From JAFGSZ01 sp964492185 (GTDB taxonomy: Bacteria; Bacteroidota; Bacteroidia; Bacteroidales; UBA10428), in the NCBI GenBank assembly GCA_964492185.1, contig CAZBJH010000068.1:1-17873 (forward strand): 17,873 bases of DNA. The letters are read 5' to 3'. Shown here one piece after another: positions 9,346 through 16,160 of this stretch. The notes beneath the pieces are model-generated. The model was not told the DNA's origin. It did not search any database and was given only the letters and a program-made list of their open reading frames with translations. The position numbers were made by a program, and so were the translations under genes. Position 1 is the stretch's first letter; each line of letters begins with the position of its first letter.

Positions 9346-9390
9346 CAACTCCTCAACTCCTCAACTCCTCAACTCCTCAACTCCTCAACT
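9346..9390. repeat. 8-bp minisatellite, 5.6 copies
   Basis: CAACTCCT is repeated five times without a mismatch from 9346 to 9385, followed by a partial CAACT (9386-9390). It lies nine bases beyond the 9-bp array and has a different unit and period. Perfect copies suggest recent slippage. Confidence 0.85.
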
Positions 9391-9451
9391 ACACAAATCA
9401 TCTAATACCATCCGGCTTTATATCCTCAAACACCTGACTCACCGATATATT

Positions 9452-10050
9452 TCACTCATCATACGGATCGGGATTTGCAGCGTCATATGGTGAAAGATCA
9501 TTGATCAGAAAACGCATCAGATCAAGATCATTATACCGTATCCCCTCCATTATACACCTGAACAACTGATAAGCCCCATAGGTACTACAGTGCGAGTTGT
9601 CTTTCAATTCCTTTTCCTGTCCCGGGAAAGTACCTGCCGGATAATGCACGAAGAGTTTTTTCGATCCTTCAACGCCCAGATCCTCTTACAGCTTTCCGCT
9701 CATGGCATGCAGTTCGATCAGGGACACATTTTCCTCATCAGCCACCTGCCTGACAACCTCCGGATAATCTCCATGTGTATTGACGATATTACCATTCTCA
9801 TCAAACTGCCTTCTGTGCATGGAAAATATCAGTACCGGCATCGCCTTATTATCCCGTGCAATCGTAATTAACTTTTAAGATATTCCCTGTAGCCGGTATG
9901 CGCCTCAAGATAAGCACCGCTGTATGTTTTCTGGTCATTATGACCGAACTGAATGAACAGGTAATCACCCGGTTTAATCAGGCTAATGATCTTTTTCAGC
10001 CGCTTTTCTGCTATAAAGCTTTTCATGGCTTCTCCCGATTCGGCATAATT
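9452..10050 (-). pseudogene. Truncated rhamnogalacturonan acetylesterase (CE12, SGNH/GDSL fold)
   Basis: The family removes acetyl groups from the rhamnogalacturonan I backbone. Reading from 10050 downward, block II (NYAESGEAMKSFIAEKR) and block III (LFIQFGHNDQK) are clear. A frameshift follows near 9875-9880 after YREYL. The next frame gives LITIARDNKAMPVLIFSMHR and continues to the catalytic-His block (LKDNSHCSTYGAYQ), ending at 9452. An in-frame TAA interrupts it at 9686-9688 (after MSGKL). Block I with the catalytic Ser is absent: the gene is cut just before block II by the fold-back element at 10052-10174, and no GDS motif was found beyond it. So there are three lesions, namely 5' loss, a frameshift and a nonsense codon. 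A start codon in or next to the element gives a shorter open frame, but no active enzyme can result. Confidence 0.88.
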
Positions 10051-10051
10051 A

Positions 10052-10174
10052 GTGTCTGTCCATAAAGTCCCATTTGTCGCTTTACACTTGTCCGAAAATT
10101 GCTCATTTACGACAAGTAAACTCCGCGTTTTCGGATCGCGCGAGCCTTGCAAATGAAACTTTCTGAACAGACAC
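10052..10174. repeat. 123-bp fold-back (MITE-like) element with terminal inverted repeats
   Basis: The ends are GTGTCTGT (10052-10059) and ACAGACAC (10167-10174). The two halves are inverted copies of each other with no gap: TCCGAAAA (10091-10098) and TTTTCGGA (10128-10135) fall at exactly symmetric positions, and CATTTG/CAAATG pair in the same register. A second copy begins at 17827 (46 of 49 bases identical over the shared part, counting the preceding TA), which shows that it is dispersed. No transposase is encoded, so it would depend on one in trans. The left end is preceded by TA but the right end is followed by AT, so a target duplication is not demonstrated. Confidence 0.8.
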
Positions 10175-10304
10175 ATGACCAATTAAATATTATGTCAACT
10201 TTATAGACAGGCTCTATTAGTCATTGGCTATTGGTGAACGGAATTAATGACTTATGATCAATAAAACCCTCATCATTAAGAAAGTTAAAAAAATAAAGTA
10301 CAAA

Positions 10305-10388
10305 GACAACCTAGCGAAGCGAGCGACCCGTCAAGGTAGTAAAAAAGTAGGTCGAACCGCTTGGAGAGCGGTTCGAAACAATTGGCCC
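10305..10388. repeat. 84-bp structured repeat module, copy 1 (partial)
   Basis: This copy begins GACAACCTAGCGAAGCGA, contains AGTAAAAAAGTAGGTCGAAC and ends GGCCC. It matches 15907-15990, which is also 84 bp between the same end motifs. Its hairpin is TCGAACCGC (10352-10360) with GCGGTTCGA (10368-10376), a perfect 9-bp stem with a 7-nt loop. The larger 5' structured part of the other copy is missing here. Confidence 0.8.
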
Positions 10389-10732
10389 TTTGAAAGCATA
10401 TATAATAACAATGCTTTTCTACATAAGAGCCATCTATTACATTGCGAAAGTGTCGCAGTAGATTACTACAGCTTTAACTTCCAACAGTTTGCATCTGTCC
10501 CAAACTTGTTTGAAATGAAAAAATATATGGCCAGTTAGGGTACAGAATTAACCTATTGTATGTTGCTGTATACGTGCATAATATGTTCGTATAATTACGT
10601 AACTAGGAAAGTCGGGCTAGGTAAGACCAAAAATTAAACCCAGTGTGGGAGGTAATATAAAAACAATAATATACTTTACCAGGGTTTCCTTACGCGTCTT
10701 TTGCGAAAAATGTCTATTCTATTCGTTTTTTG

Positions 10733-10763
10733 AAAAAAAGGTATCCCGTAATATGGAGATACC
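10733..10763 (-). terminator. Rho-independent terminator of the PL11 gene
   Basis: On the minus strand GGTATC (10763-10758) pairs with GATACC (10745-10740), with an inner CC/GG pairing, and is followed by seven T residues (10739-10733). It begins 36 nt after the PL11 stop codon. Confidence 0.75.
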
Positions 10764-10798
10764 CTCTGTTTATATAATAAAATATTTATATCCAGTTA

Positions 10799-13551
10799 TT
10801 ATTTCACGGTAAATTTCTCAACCATAACTTTTTTATCCGTAGTCACATACATCAGATACATCTGATTGGATAGTCCTTCAATATTAATCGATGTATGTGC
10901 GTTATTGAGATGATCTTCCTTCCTGATCAACTTGCCATCCAGTGAATATATTGCAACAGAATTGATATTGCCTGTCTCATCCAGCAGACTAATATGAATA
11001 AATGATGTTGCGGGTACCAGATAAATTACACAACCTTTCTGTTGAACCGTAATACCTTCGATGCCGGATGGCAATGATTCGCAACTTGTCGGCAGTGGTG
11101 CCGAACCGGTTTCACTGGCGATTATTTTCAGATAATCAATATTTGCCAAACCATCTGCAGTATTTGCATAGATCACAATTTTTGATATTCCGCTTTCCAA
11201 ATATACGCTTGCTGATGTTACATCCCAGATTGCCCAATCCCCCGTAGCAGGAAAATCAACACTACCTGCATCAACGATATCATTTATCACTAAGCGGGCA
11301 TCTCTTTCACCTGACGCCGAAGCATACCTGAATACGAATGTATAATTACCTGCCAGGGCAGATACGCCATAAACAATCCCTTCATCAACAGCATTATATG
11401 TATTCGCAAATCCTGTCCCCGTAAAGCCTTCATGATTACTGTCCACAGATCCCGCGTTCACAAAGCCGCAATAACCATTTTCATTTTCCTGCAGGGTAAG
11501 TATAGCTACTATTTCAATATTTATAATTGCATCAGTGGATTTCTCATCATTATCCCATGCAATTGCTTTCACCTCATGCAGTCCTATTCCCGGATTTTCA
11601 ACCTTGAAAATATAGGGAGCTTCAGCATCAACAGCCATCAGTTCATCATTGAAATATAACTGAACACTGTCAATTTGTCCGTCAGTGTCCCATGCATCAG
11701 CACTGACTGCAATAGAATCATCGTCAGTTGAAAAAAGAACTCCATCTTTGGGTGATGCTATCAAAACATGGGGATAACCTTCATCAACAATGAACTGAAC
11801 CGGAACTGAGGTCACCAGCTGGCCGGCTGTATCATAACATGAAGCCGTAAACGAATGATCACCCGATGTTAAACCACTGATATTTTTAAAGTAAGGAACA
11901 TCAAGCGTGTCAAATACTACACCATCGTCTGCTAAAAACACCATCCTGTTGGTATCGGAAATATTCCTGGCCGATATGATTACCGGTACATCGAGTCCGA
12001 GTCCAATCTCAACCCCATTCAAAGGATTCTTAATGGAAATACTGGTTACATCAGCATTAATAACCTGAATATTTTGTGAAGGCACAGTATCCATATCATG
12101 CCCGATGAAAAAACCGGGGTGGGGAGGCTGGTTATATGCTACATTTTGCCATGCAATGGCAAGCCTGTATTGCGGATCCTGCATAAGAGTATATATTCCA
12201 TGCTCTGTGGGGATGGTGGTGGTATATATTCTGAGTGCCTGGTTATCACTGGTCCTGAACATCACTTCTTCACGCCAGTCGCCAAGGATATCACCACTTA
12301 ACGCCGGATTAGACTTGGTTCCATTGTTTTTGGAACATCCGTCAGCTGTAAATATATTGCCTGACCCCCATTTGGAAACGGTTATACCATCAAGCATTTC
12401 ACGCAGCAGGTCCCCGTCCCACCATACGGCAAAGTTGATCGGCGGAATATTCCCGCTTATTACATTACCGCTACTGTTATAAACACCTAATCCGCCTGAT
12501 GCCCAGAATTCATTCCCAGCATGTGCAGCCGAAATATCTGCGGTCATTCCCCTTCCTATATCTCCATCTGCTGCTTTTGTCCAGATAATCTCCCCGGTAG
12601 CTGCATCACGTAAACTTACTCCCGGGATATCATCTCCGTNNNNNNNNNNNNNNNNNNNNNNNNNNNNNNNNNNNNNNNNNNNNNNNNNNNNNNNNNNNNN
12701 NNNNNNNNNNNNNNNNNNNNNNNNNNNNNNNNNNNNNNNGGAATATATTCCACAGTATGAATCTCTGCACCCGTTTCACCATTAAACACGGTCAGATATT
12801 CAGGCCCTGATAAAATATATCCGTCAGACTCTCTGTAATCAGCCTCATCATCATCATCAGTTGCAGGTCCGGTACTCAGATACTCTCCGGTACCATCCCT
12901 TGTCCCCGGTGCAGTTTTACAAGCCACTTCAGCCTTACCATCACCGTCCAAATCATACACCATAAATTGCGTATAATGGGCTCCGCCCCGGATATTAACG
13001 CCCAGATCAATACTCCAGAGAAAAACACCATTCAGTTTATAGGCATGCAAAAAAACCGGGTCTGTGGTTCCCGACTGTGAATTATCACGGGTTGCTCCTT
13101 CCATCTTGACAATAATCTCATAATCTCCGTCCCCGTCAAGGTCGGCAACAGAACAATCATTGGGCGAATACCCCCCAGGAGTTTGTAATGGAATAGTTAA
13201 AAATTCATTGGCCCAGGGAAAAACAACAGTTGAAATTTCCGAAGGCGAACCATCCACAATGGTTTCCAGGTAATAAATATCATTAACCGTACCCGTGCTG
13301 TCACTGTAATTCGACTTTCCGCTTATCGGTGTTTCATTAACCAGTGTATCATTACGATAAATATTAAAAGCAACATCAGCACTGTCGGTGGCAAAAATAC
13401 GCCAGCTTAAAAATATATAATCATCCGCGTTAACTGCTACAAAGCCCCGTGTGAGGTATTCCATCAGCCTTGTCTGCGCGTCGGCCTGATGTATGAAAGC
13501 TCCCGGAAGCATCATAAAAACCATAATAATAGCAAAATATATTCGCTTCAT
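10799..13551 (-). CDS. PL11 rhamnogalacturonan lyase with Ig-like, CBM6-like and T9SS domains (interrupted by assembly gap)
   Basis: PL11 lyases cleave the rhamnose-galacturonate backbone of rhamnogalacturonan I by beta-elimination on a calcium-dependent eight-bladed propeller. Before the gap are 271 residues: a signal peptide ending near HQADAQ, then RLMEYLTRGFVAV and calcium-type repeats such as VADLDGDGDYEIIVKMEG and VYDLDGDGKAEVACKTAPG. After the gap 612 residues continue with DDIPGVSLRDAATGEIIW, EFWASGGLGVYN, GDILGDWREEVMFR and the blade end HPGFFIGHD. Two Ig-like domains, a CBM6-like beta-sandwich and a T9SS type A sorting domain (last 80 or so residues) follow. The catalytic domain is shorter than in known members, so the gap probably hides more than 33 codons. 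The start at 13551 gives a normal signal peptide; ATG 13575, behind GGGAAGAGG, is the alternative. The frame is open further up to 13743. Confidence 0.9.
12640..12739. other. Scaffold gap of 100 N inside the PL11 gene
   Basis: There are exactly 100 unknown bases, the usual placeholder for a gap of unknown size. The frames on the two sides do not match across 100 nt although both sides are clearly the same enzyme, which fits an arbitrary length and not a frameshift. Confidence 0.95.
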
Positions 13552-13867
13552 ATATCTGCCATAACTATAACTCATCCTCTTCCCACGATCAGGTACCATG
13601 ATCATAAACTCGTCATCTTCAAATACTTTAAGTAAATCTTTTCTCCCATGAATAAACAAATTAAATTTTATATAAAAATGCAGATTATCATTTGCTGTCA
13701 CCTGCAAATTGTGAATAATACAAACTATAGAACAGAGATCCATAATATTATTACTGTAGGTTTTTTCGGGTATTTGCTTTTAGGTAGCAGGAGTAAAGAT
13801 AATACAAAGTTATTTTTTTAATCTTTATATCTTTGATGAAAATATAAACTATAACTAAATTACATTT
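13552..13867. promoter_or_regulatory. Divergent intergenic region between PL11 and the C39-like gene
   Basis: This 316-bp region separates two divergently transcribed genes. The minus strand has TAACTTTG (13812-13805), a match to TAnnTTTG, but it lies 254 nt from the preferred PL11 start. The plus strand has its own box at 13828-13835. The two boxes are back to back, 15 bp apart. No operator-like palindrome is evident. Confidence 0.35.
13828..13835 (+). promoter_or_regulatory. -7 promoter box for the C39-like gene
   Basis: TATCTTTG matches the TAnnTTTG consensus exactly and lies 32 nt upstream of the ATG at 13868. A convincing -33 TTTG element is not seen. Confidence 0.45.
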
Positions 13868-14731
13868 ATGTGCTATTGGAAATATGTTTTAGTTCTTTCC
13901 GTGATAATTGTAAGCACTACTATCATTCAGGGGCAAACTGCAGCGCCAGCGGGCCAACCCGTTAACCGGTTGCAAACCGACACGCTGATTTATTCTGATA
14001 TTTATGATTCCTCTGCCCTTGTAACAGGGCAGGACTCAGTACAACGCGGGTATGAAATACTGATATACCTGATGCAGTTACAGATCAATGAGCTTGAAAA
14101 CAGGTTAGACTTTAACAGAAGGGCCTTAATGATCATGGGGTCTTTGTTGTCCTTATTGCTGATCATTACCTTATTGTTGATTTCAAAAAGGACTGTATTT
14201 AGTTCCTTCCCTTTTTATCCACAAAAAAAAACCTATCAGTCGGGCCTGGTATGCCTTCAAATGATGTACCGTTATTATTACGGTAAAAAGATCTCCTATA
14301 AAAATGTAAAAAAGTTTGCATCCTCACAAAAAGATCCGGAGATCATGAGTCTGGATGATCTGGCATCTGTTGCTGAAAATTTGGGTTTTAAAATAAAAGC
14401 GGTGAAATCAGGCATCCATGAACTCCGTACAGATTTACAATTACCGGTAATGGCAATTTTTCCAAATCATATTGCCATAGTATATGCACATAAGAACGAT
14501 AACTTTTATATTGCTGATCCTTTTTACGGATTTTTAAAATTAAAACTATTTTATTTTGCTACATCCTGGTTCAGCGATAATAAAAACATGAAGGGCATCG
14601 CTCTGCAGCTCCTTCCGGTCAATAACATATCAGGATCAGTTGCACGCAAAACAGATCCTGAAAAATACAGTAAGCTCAAATCACTGGATAAAAAGCAATG
14701 GAAACAGTATGATTTCACCGTGCACAACTGA
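13868..14731 (+). CDS. Membrane-anchored C39-peptidase-like protein lacking the catalytic Cys
   Basis: The 287-residue protein has an N-terminal hydrophobic segment (6-22), an extracytoplasmic stretch with a possible helix (60-86), a transmembrane helix (about 87-106) followed by SKR, and a C39-like domain (116-235). C39 domains are the papain-like leader peptidases of bacteriocin ABC exporters. Landmarks align in spacing with ComA-type C39: Q119 (oxyanion Gln), position 125 six residues later, H201 and D217 sixteen residues after it (FPNHIAIVY, YIADPFYG). Position 125, where the nucleophilic Cys should stand, is Ser (QSGLVCLQ; TCG codon 14240-14242). The second Cys of the motif is kept (C129). 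No ABC or membrane-exporter domain follows. I infer a non-proteolytic peptide-binding domain, like the C39-like domains known in some exporters. Its role is unknown; ClpP is next on the same strand, 109 nt away. Confidence 0.7.
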   Translation: MCYWKYVLVLSVIIVSTTIIQGQTAAPAGQPVNRLQTDTLIYSDIYDSSALVTGQDSVQRGYEILIYLMQLQINELENRLDFNRRALMIMGSLLSLLLIITLLLISKRTVFSSFPFYPQKKTYQSGLVCLQMMYRYYYGKKISYKNVKKFASSQKDPEIMSLDDLASVAENLGFKIKAVKSGIHELRTDLQLPVMAIFPNHIAIVYAHKNDNFYIADPFYGFLKLKLFYFATSWFSDNKNMKGIALQLLPVNNISGSVARKTDPEKYSKLKSLDKKQWKQYDFTVHN

Positions 14732-14772
14732 ATTTTATGCCCGGTATTCTTTTAACGCCCTTTAAAAAGTAT

Positions 14773-14780
14773 TATTTTTG
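14773..14780 (+). promoter_or_regulatory. -7 promoter box for the ClpP gene
   Basis: TATTTTTG matches TAnnTTTG. It lies 60 nt before the ATG at 14841 and 21 nt before the alternative GTG at 14802, which favours separate transcription from the C39-like gene. Confidence 0.35.
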
Positions 14781-14840
14781 GAAGGAAAGTAAAAGCATCA
14801 GGTGGTAAAAAGAATAAAAACATACAAAAACATAAACCAT

Positions 14841-15449
14841 ATGAACGATATAATAAACCAATGGCGGGTAAATGAAAATGAAGAAGGTTCAAAGGACGAA
14901 AAAAATGTTTCGTCAAAGCAAATTGAAAAAAAATTCCTCGATGAGAGGGTGATTTTTTTATGGGGCCAGGTAAATGACAAGTCGGCCAAAGAGATAGTAA
15001 GCAAACTTATCTACCTTGAAAAGGATAAACCCGGCAAAAAAATAAGCTTCTTTATAAACAGTCCGGGAGGCATGGTAACCTCCGGCATGGCCATATTCGA
15101 TACCATGCAACTGATAACATCACCTGTATCCACGGTATGTATGGGCCTTTCGGCATCCATGGGATCTATACTTTTATCAGCCGGCACAAAAGGAGAAAGG
15201 TATATTTACCCTTATGGCGAAGTTATGATCCATCAGCCCAGCGTCGGGTACATGCAGGGTCGTGCCGCGGACATCGAGATACATACAAAACAGATTATGA
15301 AAACGCGTGAGATATCAGCTGAAATTCTGGCAAATAACTGCAGTCAGCCTTTAGAAAAAATACTGAAAGATTTCGACAGGGATTACTGGATGGATGCTAA
15401 AGAATCGATTGATTATGGAATAGTGGATAAGATATATGAATTCAAGTAG
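14841..15449 (+). CDS. clpP: ClpP-family ATP-dependent Clp protease proteolytic subunit
   Basis: ClpP forms a tetradecameric cytoplasmic barrel that degrades proteins fed by ClpX or ClpA/C ATPases. From the chosen ATG the protein has 202 residues, close to the usual 195-207. The catalytic triad is complete: S106 (MGLSASMGS), H131 (VMIHQPSVGY) and D181 (DFDRDYWMDA), with spacing like the E. coli enzyme. FINSPGGMVTSGM (71-83) is the substrate-strand motif. An in-frame GTG at 14802 would add 13 lysine-rich residues; I prefer the ATG for length. The N-terminal 30 residues are charged and differ from standard ClpP axial loops, so this may be a divergent paralogue. The stop codon TAG coincides with the first bases of a repeat remnant. 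The neighbouring C39-like and acyl-CoA synthetase genes give no functional hint. Confidence 0.9.
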   Translation: MNDIINQWRVNENEEGSKDEKNVSSKQIEKKFLDERVIFLWGQVNDKSAKEIVSKLIYLEKDKPGKKISFFINSPGGMVTSGMAIFDTMQLITSPVSTVCMGLSASMGSILLSAGTKGERYIYPYGEVMIHQPSVGYMQGRAADIEIHTKQIMKTREISAEILANNCSQPLEKILKDFDRDYWMDAKESIDYGIVDKIYEFK

Positions 15450-15462
15450 TGTTTGTCCATAA
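15449..15462. repeat. Possible remnant of the fold-back element end
   Basis: GTGTTTGTCCATAA differs by one base from the left terminus of the 10052 element (GTGTCTGTCCATAA) and, like it, is preceded by TA. No matching right end was found downstream. The similarity is only 14 bases, so this is tentative. Confidence 0.4.
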
Positions 15463-15485
15463 GTTAAACATTTTGCCTAACCTTC

Positions 15486-15629
15486 ATGGTTAATAAAATT
15501 AATCTGAGAAGATATATTACAAAAAAACGAAAACGACCCCCAAGGCTTTTGGTGATTGTTTTTATTTTTCTAATCCTGCTAATTACCTTCACTTATCTTA
15601 TGTACCGCTTTTTTCCCGGAACTATCTGA
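15486..15629 (+). CDS. Possible 47-residue single-pass membrane protein
   Basis: The open frame encodes a basic N-terminus (KINLRRY, KKRKRPPR up to residue 20) followed by one strongly hydrophobic helix (LLVIVFIFLILLITFTYLM, 21-39) and a short tail, RFFPGTI. The sharp split into a cationic head and a membrane helix is more protein-like than chance AT-rich sequence. It lies 36 nt after the ClpP stop on the same strand. No family is recognised and no clear ribosome binding site is seen, so it may still be a chance frame. Confidence 0.35.
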   Translation: MVNKINLRRYITKKRKRPPRLLVIVFIFLILLITFTYLMYRFFPGTI

Positions 15630-15732
15630 TGACTTTATATTTTATCAAAATCCTATAAAATTAACGTTGTTCCGCAAACCCCATTTCCTTTAAAACCAGT
15701 ATATAGTTATGCAGTAGCGCGGGCCGTCTCAG

Positions 15733-15990
15733 AAAAATCGCGTAAGATTTCAAGGAAGGTTTTCGTCGCGGGGGCCCTGGAGGAACCCTGTCCGAGCGAC
15801 GACGAAGGAGGAGTGAGTTTGGGTTCCGCGGGGAGAAAATCTTCCGTAGCAAATCCAGCGATTTTTATGGAACGGTGACTTTTTTTGCCTACTTTTTTGT
15901 GTAGGAGACAACTTAGCGAAGCGATCTCATGACCGAAGGGAGTAAAAAAGTAGGTCGAACTGCCACGCGGGCAGTTCGAAACACCGGCCC
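15733..15990. repeat. Highly structured GC-rich dispersed repeat, possibly RNA-encoding
   Basis: The first half is a set of concentric stems: AAAAATCGC (15733-15741) with GCGATTTTT (15858-15866), GGAAGGTTTTC (15754-15764) with GAAAATCTTCC (15835-15845, one G-U), and GGAACCC (15782-15788) with GGGTTCC (15821-15827). The second half has CCTACTTTTTT (15888-15898) with AAAAAAGTAGG (15944-15954) and a hairpin TCGAACTGCC (15955-15964) with GGCAGTTCGA (15970-15979). The 3' module 15907-15990 recurs at 10305-10388. It is clearly richer in G and C than its flanks. It could be a palindromic mobile repeat or a structured RNA; which strand would be expressed cannot be told. Confidence 0.75.
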
Positions 15991-16119
15991 GCGGGAAGAA
16001 ATTTAAAAAACAACCACATTCTATAAAAGAACCTATCCGACGACAATTATACACCTGATTAACAGTCATTTTAAGTTTATAAACCGTTAAAAAATCAGTA
16101 TCACTGTATAACAGCAAAA

Positions 16120-16127
16120 GATTTTTG
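16120..16127 (+). promoter_or_regulatory. Possible -7 promoter box for the acyl-CoA synthetase gene
   Basis: GATTTTTG differs from TAnnTTTG at one consensus position and lies 33 nt upstream of the ATG at 16161, nearly the same distance as two exact boxes in this window. The spacing is the main support. Confidence 0.3.
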
Positions 16128-16160
16128 TAAATTTACCCTGCTAATCAGAAACCCCGTAAG

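Larger units (their letters stand above)
8976..9451. other. 476-bp gene-free stretch of low-complexity and tandem repeats
   Basis: No gene is supported. The part near GH51 is AT-rich and presumably carries its promoter. From about 9080 to 9180 there is a purine-rich low-complexity tract built on degenerate 7-bp units (GAAAGCT and AGAAGGC types). Two minisatellites at 9301-9390 follow and are listed separately. Confidence 0.6.
10183..10798. other. 616-bp gene-poor junction between CE12 fragment and PL11 gene
   Basis: The region holds the 84-bp structured repeat copy (10305-10388) and the PL11 terminator (10733-10763). A plus-strand frame of 94 codons from 10254 runs straight through the repeat and has no recognisable family, so I do not call it a gene. 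The remainder is AT-rich and unremarkable. Confidence 0.6.
15450..16160. other. 711-bp region between ClpP and acyl-CoA synthetase genes
   Basis: It contains a possible small membrane-protein gene (15486-15629), then a strikingly structured GC-rich repeat (15733-15990), then AT-rich sequence with the acyl-CoA synthetase promoter. The minus-strand frame of 136 codons across 15707-16117 follows the repeat and is not supported as a gene. Confidence 0.6.

Noticed and set aside
9301..9390. Possible CRISPR array
   Set aside because: Units are 8-9 bp in direct tandem with no spacers and no cas genes nearby.
10050..10176. TA target-site duplication around the fold-back element
   Set aside because: The left end is preceded by TA but the right end is followed by AT, so a duplication is not shown.
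10254..10538. Plus-strand open frame of 94 codons
   Set aside because: Its middle is the 84-bp structured repeat, the composition is lysine- and asparagine-rich like translated AT-rich DNA, and no family is recognised.
13552..13743. N-terminal extension of PL11 to an ATG at 13743
   Set aside because: The extra 64 residues would bury a normal signal peptide (start 13551) and have no domain character.
14802..14840. GTG start for ClpP
   Set aside because: It adds 13 lysine-rich residues not seen in the family, while the ATG at 14841 gives normal length. It cannot be excluded, because a -7-like box lies 21 nt upstream.
15707..16117. Minus-strand open frame of 136 codons
   Set aside because: It runs through the structured repeat and its inverted arms, has no recognisable domain and starts in AT-rich non-coding sequence. 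The repeat explains the openness better.
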